Part shown: piece by piece, positions 37,967-47,090 of the stretch
How positions within the stretch are numbered: position 1 is the stretch's first letter
Layout of the letters: each line of letters opens with the position of its first letter
Source of the DNA: Collinsella intestinalis DSM 13280
Lineage (GTDB): Bacteria; Actinomycetota; Coriobacteriia; Coriobacteriales; Coriobacteriaceae
Length of the DNA: 64,000 bases
Direction of reading: 5' to 3'
Assembly (NCBI RefSeq): GCF_000156175.1
Contig: NZ_GG692710.1
Location: 750,086 to 814,085, forward strand
Made by a program: the position numbers and the translations under genes
Notes under the pieces: model-generated
What the model was told of the DNA's origin: nothing
Database searches by the model: none
Seen by the model: the letters and a program-made list of their open reading frames with translations, nothing else

Positions 37967-40165
37967 TCACATGCGATACAGGCGCGTCCTGCCCTTCTCA
38001 TCCACACGCACGGTAAGGCGCGCTCCCGAGCTTTTGCGATCGAGCTCGACGAGGAAGCGATCGCCCGTCCGACTCGCGAGGCGGCGCGGGCAGGTGGGAC
38101 AGTTGTTCGAACATGGGCCCTCGGCAGTAAGCAGGCAGTGCTCTGTGATCATGAGGGGCGCCGAGCCGTCCGCCGCGATGTCGACGATGTCGCCCGGATG
38201 ATGGTGCTCGACGGCGTGAGGGCTCTCCGCAGACTCCGCAGATGAGGCACCCGCCGCCCCGGCACAATGCATCCGAGCCGACGCGAGTTCCTCCGGCACG
38301 GGGTCTCCCGTCGCAGGGTCCCCCAATGCGGGGTCCTCCATCTGAGCCCTAACCGACGCGAGGTCCTTTATTGTGAGCTCCTCGGGGAGCCAAACGCGAC
38401 GCGCACCGAGGCGGACCAGGACGCGAGCAGTCTCGGCGTTCCACACCTGCAGCGGCGACCCTACCTCCCAGGGTACACCGGCAGCACGAACCGTCGGAAT
38501 CTGACCGATGTTGCGAACCACGACGGCGGGGGCTTCTCCGCGAACGACACGCTCACAAGCGGCTCGCACGCCCTCGAGGTCCTCGAGTCGGCAAACTTCG
38601 CCGAGGTCGACAGCGGTATGAGGCGATTTGCAAGCACCGCCCTCGCCCGGTTCGACCGTACCCGGCTCGACCGCGCACGCACCGCCCGCGCCCGGTTCGC
38701 CCACCGCCCCATTTTCTCGGCGACGGCGAACATGGGCAAAGCGAGCGGGTTCGGCAGACGCGCAATCGACGCCCAACTCGCTGGCAGCAATCCCTTCACG
38801 TCCGGCACCGGCTTCCGACGCCTCGAGACACGCCCCGGGCGCCACGCCCTCGGATTCTGCGGCGGCCAGGCGGACCTCCTCTTCGCGCATCTCCCGCACC
38901 GCGGCCTCGACCTCCAAAATCGTGCTCGCCGAGCGGACCACGTGCACGGCGCTGCCCGCCTCGACTTTTCGCTTGCAGGGAATGAGCACTTCCTCCCCCG
39001 AAGCCACATCGCGCGGGCACGGAACGATCGGCCAGCGCTTGGGGACGTCGGCCGGCGCATCGGGGCCGGGGGTCGAGCGAATCTCGAGCATGTCACCGGC
39101 AGCCAGCTCGCAGTCGAACGCCACCAGCGCCCCCTCGTAGCGCGGCTCCACAACATGCCCGACCCGCAGGCCCTGGTTGATAGCGCGCTCGACACTCATG
39201 AGATCGCTGCCGGTGGCAGCATGCCCGCCCTCGAGGTATCCCGAGGTGAAACCGCGGCTGAACGAACGTGCCAGGCACGCCTCCAACCCGTCGAGCTCGA
39301 TATCGCCGAGCGTTCGACCTGCCAAGGCGGCATCGAGCGCCTCGCGATAGCATCGAACCACGTTGTACACATAGTCGGGGCTCTTCATGCGGCCCTCGAT
39401 CTTGAATGCCGAGACACCTGCCTCGAGCATTTCGGCGATATGCCGGATACCAAGGTAATCGCGTGGGCACAGCAGGCGATCGCCATCGGGGCGCATCGCC
39501 TGCTCTTCCGCCGCACGCCCGCGTTCCCAGGCACCACCCGCAAGGACCGCGCCCGAGCCATCCTGCAACTCATAAGCCAGGCGACACGGCTGGGTGCAGT
39601 CGCCTCGATTTGCCGAACGGCCCCGCATCAAAGCTGAATATGAGCAGGCTCCGGAATAGCAGATGCAAATCGCCCCGTGGCAGAACGCCTCGATCTCAAC
39701 GCCCGTGGCGCACAGCTCGGCCAACTCGGCCACCGACAGCTCACGGGCACACGTCACGCGCTCGACCCCGAGCTCGCGCGCGGCAAAGTCCACGGCGGCG
39801 GCGCACTGCGCGCCTGCCTGGGTGGACAGATGCAGCTCGGCATCGGGCAACGCGGCTCGGATACGAGCAATGAGGCCCATATCCGCGACGATTAGGGCGT
39901 CGGCGCCCGCGGCAAGCGCGCTGCCCGCCAGCGCCACGGCATCGCCGAGCTCGTCATCCCGCACGTACACGTTGAGCGTCACGTAGACACGCGCCCCGTG
40001 GGCGTGCGCCAGCACGCACGCCGAAGAGAGCTCCGCAAGCGAGAAGCCCCCGTTGGCCGCACGTGCGTTGAACGATCCGAGCCCCACGTAAACGGCATCG
40101 GCGCCGGCGGCTATCGCCGCCCGCAACGCGTCGGGAGTGCCCGCAGGCGCCAAAAGCTCAACCAT
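37967..40165 (-). CDS. U32-family protein (peptidase U32 / rRNA-tRNA hydroxylation type), copy A
   Basis: A 732-residue protein; ATG 40165 with AAAGGGCG upstream. N-terminal TIM barrel LLAPAGTPDALRAAIAAGADAVYVGL, then the signature EAFCHGAICICYSGACSYSALMRGRSANRGDCTQPCR, KIEGRMKSPDYV, and a C-terminal Cys cluster EHC...CSNNCPTCPRR. Members such as RlhA and TrhP use an iron-sulfur cluster for RNA hydroxylation; older annotations call them collagenase-like peptidases. Residues ~465-545 and ~640-680 are low-complexity inserts (EPGTVEPGEGGAC; DPALGDPATGDPV). A paralogue is at 56761. Divergent from the PBP gene. Confidence 0.85.
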   Translation of the reverse strand: MVELLAPAGTPDALRAAIAAGADAVYVGLGSFNARAANGGFSLAELSSACVLAHAHGARVYVTLNVYVRDDELGDAVALAGSALAAGADALIVADMGLIARIRAALPDAELHLSTQAGAQCAAAVDFAARELGVERVTCARELSVAELAELCATGVEIEAFCHGAICICYSGACSYSALMRGRSANRGDCTQPCRLAYELQDGSGAVLAGGAWERGRAAEEQAMRPDGDRLLCPRDYLGIRHIAEMLEAGVSAFKIEGRMKSPDYVYNVVRCYREALDAALAGRTLGDIELDGLEACLARSFSRGFTSGYLEGGHAATGSDLMSVERAINQGLRVGHVVEPRYEGALVAFDCELAAGDMLEIRSTPGPDAPADVPKRWPIVPCPRDVASGEEVLIPCKRKVEAGSAVHVVRSASTILEVEAAVREMREEEVRLAAAESEGVAPGACLEASEAGAGREGIAASELGVDCASAEPARFAHVRRRRENGAVGEPGAGGACAVEPGTVEPGEGGACKSPHTAVDLGEVCRLEDLEGVRAACERVVRGEAPAVVVRNIGQIPTVRAAGVPWEVGSPLQVWNAETARVLVRLGARRVWLPEELTIKDLASVRAQMEDPALGDPATGDPVPEELASARMHCAGAAGASSAESAESPHAVEHHHPGDIVDIAADGSAPLMITEHCLLTAEGPCSNNCPTCPRRLASRTGDRFLVELDRKSSGARLTVRVDEKGRTRLYRM

Positions 40166-40303
40166 ATTCGCCCTTTCCCAGCATGTAATTTAGCTTAAGG
40201 ACCCGACGCCACGCGGGCGCTGGTCCTCGCATGCGGTATCGTATCAGCTATCTATGTGTACGTGACCGGGCTCCTCGCCCGATTGGATCGCAGGAGGTCA
40301 ACT

Positions 40304-42463
40304 ATGGGTCCTCGCCAGCGTCATGCGCGCTCTCGCGCAAAAACGCACGCCACCCCCGTCGTGCTCTTCTCCGTGCTGGGCTTTCTCCTCGTCGCCGGCA
40401 TCGCGTTCGGCATCGGCATGCTCGGCAACATCAACCGTTGGCTCTCCGATCTCCCCGATTACACGGATGCCGACGAGTACCTCGTGAGCGAGCCCACGCA
40501 TATCCTGGACTCCCAGGGCACCGAGATCGCCACGTTCTTTGTCCAGAATCGCGAGAGCGTCACGGCCGACAAGGTCTCCGAGTGGGTCCTCAAGGGCACC
40601 GTCGACGTCGAGGACGAGCGTTTCTACGAGCACAGCGGCGTCGACATCATCGGCATCGGACGCGCCGTCCTGGCACAGCTCTCCGGCCGATCCGAAGGCG
40701 CCTCGACCATCACCCAGCAGCTCGTGCGCAACACCATCCTGTCCGAAGAGCAGTTTGACCAGACCATCGAGCGCAAGGTGCGCGAGGCTTTCATCGCCAT
40801 GGAGATGGAGAAGATCTTCTCCAAGGACGAAATCCTCATGATGTACCTCAATACCATCTACTACGGACATGGCGCTTACGGCATCCAGGCCGCCTCCAAG
40901 ACGTACCTCTCCAAGAATGCCAGCGAGCTCACGCTCGCCGAGGCCGCGCTGCTCATCGGCCTGCCCAACTCGCCCTCGTACTACGACCCCACCGTCAACC
41001 CCGATGTGGCCGTCGACCGCCGCAACAAGGTTCTCGGCAACATGCTGCGCATCGGGACCATCTCCCAGGATGAGTACGACGCCGCCGTAGCCGAGCCGCT
41101 CGCACTCAACGTCACCGAGACCTCCGACACCGGCATCTCCGTGTACGCGCATCCCTACTTCGTCGACTACGTGAAATCCCTGCTGCAGGAGGAGTTCTCC
41201 ACCGACGTCCTGTTCAAGGGCGGCCTCACCGTGACCACCACCATCGACCCCGCGATCCAGCAGGCCGCCGAGACCGCTGCCGTCGAGAACATCAACAAGT
41301 ACCCTGCCGCAAACGACCTGCAGATCGGCATGAGCGTGGTCGACCCCAAAACCGGTCACATCAAGGCCATGGTCGGCGGCCGCGATTACAATGCCGACCC
41401 CAACCACGTCAACCATGCGACCGCCAAACGCCAGCCCGGGTCCTCCTTCAAGAGTTTCACCCTGGCCACCGCCATCAAGATGGGTGTGAATCCCAACATC
41501 ACCATCAACTGCGAGTCCCCCATGTACTGGGACAATCCCGGTGGCGAGGACATCAAGATCCAGAACATTGGTAATCACAACTACGGGTACCGCTCCCTTG
41601 CCTCCGCGACCGCTGTGTCTTCCAACACCGGCTACGTGCAGCTGGCCGAGACCATCGGCAATCAGAACATCCTGCAGACCTGCAAGAGCCTCGGTCTGGA
41701 CACCTCCTCGATGCACGACGTCCTCTCGATGACGTTGGGCACCGGCGACGTCACGACGCTGCAAATGGCTAACGCTTACGCTTCCTTCGCCAACGGCGGA
41801 GAGCACCGCGCACCCGTTGCCATCACCGAGATCAAGTCGCGCACCGGCGAGGTCGTGTACACGCACAAGGACGAGAAGACCCAGGCCCTCACCGCCGGCG
41901 ATGCCGCGGCCGTGACCGAGGTCCTCGAAACCGTCATGGAGCGTGGCGGCACCGGCGTTACCGGCAACCCCTGGATCAAGCAGCCCATCGCCGGCAAGAC
42001 GGGAACCGCCGGTACTGCCTCCGACACCACGGACCTGTGGTTCTGCGGCTACACCCCCCAGCTCTCCGTCTCGATCTGGGTCGGCCACTCCGGCACGAAC
42101 ACGCCCATCAAGAACGTCAACAACAGCACGATGACCCTGCCCGTCTTCAAGGCCTTCATGAAGGCCGTCCTGGCCGACACGCCCCGAGAGGAATTCCCCG
42201 AGGGTCCGACGCCCGAGTACAAGCCCAACAGCGAGTGGAAGTTCTCCCACACCAAGTCCTCCGGGGAGCTCGCCGCACAGCAGCAGGCCGAGGAAGAAGC
42301 TCAGCAAGAGGAGGAGTCTGGAGATGACGAGGCTCAGGAGGAGCAGCCTCAGACCCCCACGACCCCGCAGCCTCCCGTGACCCCGCAGCCTCCCGTGACC
42401 CCGCAGCCTCCCGTGACTCCTGCCCCCGAGACCGGCGGAACAACCCCCACGACGCCCCAATAG
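40304..42463 (+). CDS. Class A penicillin-binding protein (GT51 transglycosylase/transpeptidase)
   Basis: A 719-residue bifunctional peptidoglycan synthase; ATG 40304 with AGGAGG at 40292-40297. One N-terminal helix (~18-40) anchors it. GT51 domain: VEDERFYEHSGVD (catalytic Glu at 103-105), GASTITQQLVRN. Transpeptidase: SSFK (380-383), SSN (439-441), KTGT (565-568). The tail after ~640 is Gln/Glu-rich, then Pro/Thr repeats (PQPPVTP), typical of wall-spanning linkers in Gram-positives. A terminator follows. Confidence 0.95.
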   Translation: MGPRQRHARSRAKTHATPVVLFSVLGFLLVAGIAFGIGMLGNINRWLSDLPDYTDADEYLVSEPTHILDSQGTEIATFFVQNRESVTADKVSEWVLKGTVDVEDERFYEHSGVDIIGIGRAVLAQLSGRSEGASTITQQLVRNTILSEEQFDQTIERKVREAFIAMEMEKIFSKDEILMMYLNTIYYGHGAYGIQAASKTYLSKNASELTLAEAALLIGLPNSPSYYDPTVNPDVAVDRRNKVLGNMLRIGTISQDEYDAAVAEPLALNVTETSDTGISVYAHPYFVDYVKSLLQEEFSTDVLFKGGLTVTTTIDPAIQQAAETAAVENINKYPAANDLQIGMSVVDPKTGHIKAMVGGRDYNADPNHVNHATAKRQPGSSFKSFTLATAIKMGVNPNITINCESPMYWDNPGGEDIKIQNIGNHNYGYRSLASATAVSSNTGYVQLAETIGNQNILQTCKSLGLDTSSMHDVLSMTLGTGDVTTLQMANAYASFANGGEHRAPVAITEIKSRTGEVVYTHKDEKTQALTAGDAAAVTEVLETVMERGGTGVTGNPWIKQPIAGKTGTAGTASDTTDLWFCGYTPQLSVSIWVGHSGTNTPIKNVNNSTMTLPVFKAFMKAVLADTPREEFPEGPTPEYKPNSEWKFSHTKSSGELAAQQQAEEEAQQEEESGDDEAQEEQPQTPTTPQPPVTPQPPVTPQPPVTPAPETGGTTPTTPQ
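42362..42415 (+). repeat. 18-bp tandem repeat x3 in the PBP tail
   Basis: Three identical units ACCCCGCAGCCTCCCGTG encode TPQPPV repeats. Perfect identity indicates recent expansion or slippage. Confidence 0.9.
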
Positions 42464-42487
42464 CACGCACCCTGCACAGGTACACGC

Positions 42488-42519
42488 AAATCGCCCCCGC
42501 CATGCGACGGGGGCGATTT
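42488..42519 (+). terminator. Terminator of the PBP gene
   Basis: AAATCGCCCCC (42488-42498) pairs with GGGGGCGATTT (42509-42519), 24 bases after the stop codon; A-run and T-run make it usable in both directions. Confidence 0.85.
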
Positions 42520-42650
42520 CATATCAATCCATATTGCAGCTCCAGGGCCGTCATGGGCACGCGGCAGGAAACGAGCCGGCAGCGTGACAGGCGCACCGGG
42601 CACCTAAGACCCGCACGTGCGCTACGCCAACCGACCGTTCATCACGCGAC

Positions 42651-42743
42651 CTACCTCGAACGGCGCCAATAGGATACGAGCAGCGCGATAAGGGCGATGG
42701 GAAGGACCACAAGCAAAGTGAACAGCACGGTGTGCACGATCAT
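42651..42743 (-). CDS. Small hydrophobic membrane protein downstream of argR
   Basis: A 30-residue ORF starting five bases after the argR stop codon: MIVHTVLFTLLVVLPIALIA, then LLVSYWRRSR. One clear membrane helix with a positively charged end, giving N-out/C-in topology by the positive-inside rule. Spacing suggests translational coupling to argR; there is no strong Shine-Dalgarno of its own. Family unknown. It could regulate a transporter or be a chance ORF; the clean helix plus basic tail favours a real product. Confidence 0.5.
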   Translation of the reverse strand: MIVHTVLFTLLVVLPIALIALLVSYWRRSR

Positions 42744-42748
42744 GGGGC

Positions 42749-43186
42749 TCACTTGCGCACACTCCTCAACTTGCCGATCATGAGCTCGAACTGCTCGCCG
42801 TCGGAGGCAGTCCGCGTAATGACAAGGATGGTGTCGTTGCCGGCAAGCGAACCGAGGACATCGGGCAGCTCGGCCGCATCGATGGCCGCGGCGATGCCGA
42901 GAGCCGTACCGGGCTGAGCCTTGATGATCACGAGATTCTCAGTGCGCTGCACGCCGATCACCAGCTCGGAGACCATGCGCTGCAGATGCAGGTCCTCCGC
43001 CAAGACGTACATGCCCTCAGGAAGCTTGTGCAGGCCCATGTCGGCAATATCGCGCGACACGGTCGCCTGGGTGCAGTCGAAACCGCACGCCTTGAGCTCA
43101 TCGACGAGCATCCGTTGCGTGCGAACATCCGCAGTGCGCACGATCTCGCGGATAGCGTCTTGACGACCGTTGCGTTTCTTAGCCAT
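42749..43186 (-). CDS. argR: Arginine repressor
   Basis: A 145-residue ArgR/AhrC protein; ATG 43186 preferred to the upstream ATG at 43204, which has no Shine-Dalgarno. The winged helix is TQATVSRDIADMGLHKLPEG; the C-terminal hexamerisation/arginine-binding domain has GTALGIAAAIDAAELPDVLGSLAGNDTILVITR. It represses arginine synthesis and activates catabolism. No arg genes are adjacent. Confidence 0.93.
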   Translation of the reverse strand: MAKKRNGRQDAIREIVRTADVRTQRMLVDELKACGFDCTQATVSRDIADMGLHKLPEGMYVLAEDLHLQRMVSELVIGVQRTENLVIIKAQPGTALGIAAAIDAAELPDVLGSLAGNDTILVITRTASDGEQFELMIGKLRSVRK

Positions 43187-43284
43187 GGAAATCACCGTCC
43201 CCATTGCGGGCGCGCCGCTTGCAGCGGAACACGCCCGTAACTCAGGCCCTCTCGAACCTCTTCTTACTTATGCTTGAACCATTC

Positions 43285-43301
43285 TTGCATAGAATGCTCA
43301 A
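43285..43301. promoter_or_regulatory. Candidate ArgR box upstream of argR
   Basis: TTGCATAGAATGCTCAA is an imperfect palindrome in the AT-rich 5' region of argR, near ARG-box spacing. Autoregulation is usual for ArgR, but the match is loose. Confidence 0.3.
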
Positions 43302-43350
43302 TTGATAAGCACAAGGTGAATAATGTTGCAAAATTTACGATTCCAAGGGC

Positions 43351-44205
43351 CTACGGGCACGATGTCAGAGCACCCTCGTCATAGGCGACGTCCATGAAAC
43401 ACAGGCCGCGTGCAGGCGCCGTCGGGCCCGCGGCCCGGCGGTCGCAGGCGGCCAGGGCGTCGGAAAGCCAGCGCTCGTCCCTTCGACCCGCCCCGACCTC
43501 GACCAGGCTGCCCACGATCGTCCGCACCATCGAATGCAGAAAGGCATTGCCGGTGATAGTAAAGGCGATGTGCTCCTCCCCCAATGCCGATGCCCGCTCA
43601 AACGAGACGGCGATGACATTGCGGCACGTGGGCTTGTCGATAGCGGAGGATGTCTTGCAGAAGCTCTTGAAATCATGCTCTCCCACCAGGCACGCCGCGG
43701 CACGCTCCATGGCATCCATATCGAGCGGCAGTCGATGCCACCACGTGACGGATCGCGTGAGCAGCGGACGCGCATCCCCCGTGACGATGCGATACGTGTA
43801 GGTACGCGAGCGAGCGTCAAAACGGGCGGAGAACCCCGGGCGCGCATGATATACGGCGTTCAAGGCGATATCGGAGGGCAGCAAGGCCGCCATGGCGCGC
43901 ATCCAACGGGCATGCGTGATGGCAAGCTCATCGGCATGCGCGGGAATGCTCACATACTGCGATACGGCGTGAACACCGGCATCCGTACGACCGGCGCACG
44001 TCAAATCGACAGGTCGGCGCAAGATCGTCTCGAGCGCCCTTCGAACCTCGCCCGCCACGGTCCTCAGGCCCTCGGGCTGCTCGGCAAATCCGCTGAAGGC
44101 GGCACCGTCATAACCCAGGCGGAATACGAGCGTCCCATCGAGCTCATCGACAGCTGGATAGGCCCCGGACACGGACAAGGCGTCAACGGTGGCGGTCTTG
44201 GTCAT
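43351..44205 (-). CDS. truA: tRNA pseudouridine synthase A
   Basis: A 284-residue enzyme modifying U38-40 of the tRNA anticodon stem. ATG 44205 with AAAGGGGA four bases upstream is preferred over upstream in-frame starts. Catalytic Asp in CAGRTDAGVHA; YTYRI and FLHSMVRTIVGSLVEVG are standard blocks. It follows the ECF gene closely (its start is 20 bases downstream), the same neighbourhood as in Firmicutes. Confidence 0.95.
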   Translation of the reverse strand: MTKTATVDALSVSGAYPAVDELDGTLVFRLGYDGAAFSGFAEQPEGLRTVAGEVRRALETILRRPVDLTCAGRTDAGVHAVSQYVSIPAHADELAITHARWMRAMAALLPSDIALNAVYHARPGFSARFDARSRTYTYRIVTGDARPLLTRSVTWWHRLPLDMDAMERAAACLVGEHDFKSFCKTSSAIDKPTCRNVIAVSFERASALGEEHIAFTITGNAFLHSMVRTIVGSLVEVGAGRRDERWLSDALAACDRRAAGPTAPARGLCFMDVAYDEGALTSCP

Positions 44206-44225
44206 GGAATCCCCTTTCATCGGGC

Positions 44226-46478
44226 TCATCCTATCAAAGAAACGGCGATCACTGCCGCCATGGACGTCAGAGAGACCACAAGCAACGCTCGGTCACGGCG
44301 GCCGAGCGGTCGCGGTACGGGCAGCCGCCCTTCGGAAGACGCATCGTAGCAACGGGCCGACATGGCCTCGGCGAGACGGTCGGCACGACGGAACAGGCCC
44401 ACCACGAGCGGTGTGAGCACCGACCCCCATATGCGAATGCGCTCGACAAGACCGCCCTCATCGAAGCGGGCCCCGCGGGCGCGCTGCGCCAGACGGATAC
44501 GGCCGAGCTCTTCGCTCACCAAGGGTATAAATCGCAAAGCCAGCGACAGCACCGTTCCGAGGGCGGCCACGGGCATGCCGAAATGCGCAAGGGGACGAAG
44601 CAGGCGCACGACCGCATCGCTGATCTGTGTGGCGGTGGTTGAAGACGAAACCGCGAGGGAAAATCCCACAAGAATCAAAATGCGCACTACGGCGGTGACG
44701 CCCCTCATCCCGCCGGCAGGATCGAGACGTGCGGGACCCGCAAGCGGCACCGCTCCATGTCCGTCGCATGAGACGAGATTGGCCACAAGCGTAAACATCA
44801 AGATGATGGCGACGGGCCGCATGCCGCGCAAAACATCGCGAGCGCCCATGCGCGCACTGAACACCGTGACCGCAAGCGCGGCGAACCAGAAGCACCACTC
44901 CCACGCATCGGCAGCGGTAAAGACGCCCAGCGTGGCGACAAGGAGCACCGCGATCTTAACGCGCGCATCGACATGGGCGAGCAGGGTACCCGCCACATAA
45001 CCGCCAAATGGCCCCATAGGAGCCTGAGAACGCGCAGAAGGCCTCTTGAGGGCCGATGGCTCGTCGGCATGGGCAGCACGGGCCTGAGTGCCCTCAAGAT
45101 GATCTGGGCGAAGCACACCGCCCTCCAGCACGAGCACACGGTCGGCAAGACGCTCCCACTCCGGCAGATCGTGCGTGACAACGAGCACCGCGCGTCCCTC
45201 ATTGACGAGTTCACAGGCGAGTCGATGGATGAATGAACGGCCCTCCGCGTCAAGAGCAGCGCTCGGCTCATCGAAGATGTAAGCCGGCGCATCCAAAGCA
45301 ATGACCGAGGCGATTGCCACGCGGCGCGCCTGGCCACCCGAAAGCTCAAACGGAGAGCGTTCAAGAACTTCCACAGGAAGCCCGACCGCCCCGATGGACC
45401 GCTCCACAAGCACGCGGACCTCTCCCTCGTCAAAGCCGGCGTTGCGCGGGGCAAAGGCCACCTCATCGAAGACGGTATCGTGAAAGAACTGCGCCTCCGG
45501 CTGCTGAAACGCCACTCCCACCATCCCCGGCGTCGCGGCATGCCCGCATACACGCACAGTGCCTGCATCGGGCTCGAGCAGACCGGCAGCGAGGGAGGAG
45601 AGCGTAGATTTTCCAGCGCCGGACGCGCCGGCGAGTATCACAAGCTCACCGGCGTGCAGATCAAGGTCCACGCCGTCGAGAACCGTTCGACCGCCGCGAG
45701 AGGATACAACGCCATCGAGCGACACTACGGTCTCTCTTGCAGCTCCGCCAGTGACTCGTCGTCCAACGTCGACTCGTAAGCCAGCTTCGATGCGGGTCTC
45801 GGCGCCAGAATGAGCCTCACCACAGGCCGAACCGCGAGCAACGGATCCGTCACACACGATGACCCTATCAGCCAGCGCTATCTCGTCGTCATCATGGGTT
45901 ATGAGGACGAGGCCCAACCCGCGTTCATGGGAGAGCGCGGTGAACAGGCCGCGCATAAGCTCACGGGAGCGAGGGTCAAGTTGGGAGGTAGGCTCGTCGA
46001 GCACCAGATAGCGCGGGCGCATTGCCAGCACACCGGCGAGTGCAAGACGTTGCTGCTCACCACCGGAGAGTTCTGTTGTTACCCGCTGGTCAAATCCGTG
46101 AAGCAATGACAATTCCAGGGCCTCGTCGACGCGACGGGCAACCTCGTCTTCATCGATGCCGAGGTTCCGAGGTCCAAACGCAACCTCATCGAAAACGAGC
46201 GACGAGACGATTTGATCGAGCGGATCCTGTCGGACGTAGCCAACCAGCTCGCGCACGCGCAAGCGTTCCAGCTCACTGGCGGAAGGGTCGTGACCGTCAA
46301 CAACCACGGCACCTCCGTCAACGAGCTGAGCTGCACATATGGCGCGCCCAAGCGTGGACTTGCCACATCCGTTCTCCCCCACCAGGGCAACAATCTCTCC
46401 AGGAGCGATGTTGAAGGACATTCCGTTAATCACGGCGGTGCCGTCGTAGGCAATAGACACCCCATGCAGGTCGATCAT
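44226..46478 (-). CDS. ECF transporter energising module: EcfA-EcfA-EcfT fusion
   Basis: A 750-residue polypeptide; ATG 46478 with GAGGGGAG upstream. Domain 1 (1-220): ABC ATPase with GENGCGKST (34-42), LSGGEQQR, DEPTSQLD. Domain 2 (250-465): ATPase with AGASGAGKST, LSGGQARR and DEPSAALD. Domain 3 (~486-750): EcfT membrane protein with several helices and coupling motifs QRARGARF and MSARCYD. In most bacteria these are three genes, ecfA1-ecfA2-ecfT, between rplQ and truA; here the same place holds one fused gene. It powers vitamin or metal uptake with separate S-components, none of which is adjacent. The second coupling motif is ARC rather than the usual ARG. Confidence 0.92.
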   Translation of the reverse strand: MIDLHGVSIAYDGTAVINGMSFNIAPGEIVALVGENGCGKSTLGRAICAAQLVDGGAVVVDGHDPSASELERLRVRELVGYVRQDPLDQIVSSLVFDEVAFGPRNLGIDEDEVARRVDEALELSLLHGFDQRVTTELSGGEQQRLALAGVLAMRPRYLVLDEPTSQLDPRSRELMRGLFTALSHERGLGLVLITHDDDEIALADRVIVCDGSVARGSACGEAHSGAETRIEAGLRVDVGRRVTGGAARETVVSLDGVVSSRGGRTVLDGVDLDLHAGELVILAGASGAGKSTLSSLAAGLLEPDAGTVRVCGHAATPGMVGVAFQQPEAQFFHDTVFDEVAFAPRNAGFDEGEVRVLVERSIGAVGLPVEVLERSPFELSGGQARRVAIASVIALDAPAYIFDEPSAALDAEGRSFIHRLACELVNEGRAVLVVTHDLPEWERLADRVLVLEGGVLRPDHLEGTQARAAHADEPSALKRPSARSQAPMGPFGGYVAGTLLAHVDARVKIAVLLVATLGVFTAADAWEWCFWFAALAVTVFSARMGARDVLRGMRPVAIILMFTLVANLVSCDGHGAVPLAGPARLDPAGGMRGVTAVVRILILVGFSLAVSSSTTATQISDAVVRLLRPLAHFGMPVAALGTVLSLALRFIPLVSEELGRIRLAQRARGARFDEGGLVERIRIWGSVLTPLVVGLFRRADRLAEAMSARCYDASSEGRLPVPRPLGRRDRALLVVSLTSMAAVIAVSLIG

Positions 46479-46514
46479 GTCACTCCCCTCAAATCTAAAC
46501 CAATGCAGGATACG

Positions 46515-46542
46515 AAAAAGGGCGGTTCCGAAGAACCGCCCT
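46515..46542 (-). terminator. Terminator after rplQ
   Basis: AGGGCGGTTC (46519-46528) pairs with GAACCGCCCT (46533-46542); AAAAA at 46515-46519 gives a U-tract on the minus strand. It separates the alpha operon from the ECF gene. Confidence 0.9.
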
Positions 46543-46569
46543 CGTATGCAGCTAGCAAAGTAGCATGAG

Positions 46570-47064
46570 CTACTCAGCGGACTCCTCAGCCGGAGCCTCG
46601 GCAGCCTCGGTCTCGACGACCTCGGCAGCCTCCTCAGCCTCAACGACCTTGGGAGCAGCGGCCTTCTTGGCCGGTGCAGCCTTCTTGGCCTTGGGGGTGC
46701 AGGGCTCGGAGACGATCTCGATGATGACCATCTCGGCGCAGTCGCCCTTGCGCGGGCCGAGCTTCATGATGCGGGTGTAACCGCCGTTGCGGTCGGCCCA
46801 CATGCCCTGAGCGGCCTTGTCGAAGATCTCGGCGACGAGGTTCTTGTCGCCGAGCTTGGCGATGGCGAGACGACGAGAGTGCAGGTCGCCCTTCTTGGCC
46901 CAGGTGATGATGGGCTCGGCGTAGCTGCGCAGCGCCTTGGCGCGGGTCTCGGTGGTCTTGATGCGATCGTTCTCGAAGAGCGCCTTGGTAAGGCTCTTCT
47001 TCATGGCCTTGGTGTGGCTGGCATCGGTGCCGAGCTTCAGGCCCTTCTTCTTGTTGTGACGCAT
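46570..47064 (-). CDS. rplQ: 50S ribosomal protein L17 with acidic C-terminal extension
   Basis: A 164-residue protein, against ~120 for typical L17. Core: MRHNKKKGLKLGTDASHTKAMKKSLTKALFENDRIKTTETRAK ... GYTRIMKLGPRKGDCAEMVIIEIV. The last ~40 residues are Lys/Ala then Glu/Ala-rich (AKKAAPAKKAAAPKVVEAEE), similar in style to the L31 tail. Last gene of the alpha operon. Confidence 0.97.
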   Translation of the reverse strand: MRHNKKKGLKLGTDASHTKAMKKSLTKALFENDRIKTTETRAKALRSYAEPIITWAKKGDLHSRRLAIAKLGDKNLVAEIFDKAAQGMWADRNGGYTRIMKLGPRKGDCAEMVIIEIVSEPCTPKAKKAAPAKKAAAPKVVEAEEAAEVVETEAAEAPAEESAE

Positions 47065-47090
47065 GGTCTGGTTCTCCTCTAATACCTGGG

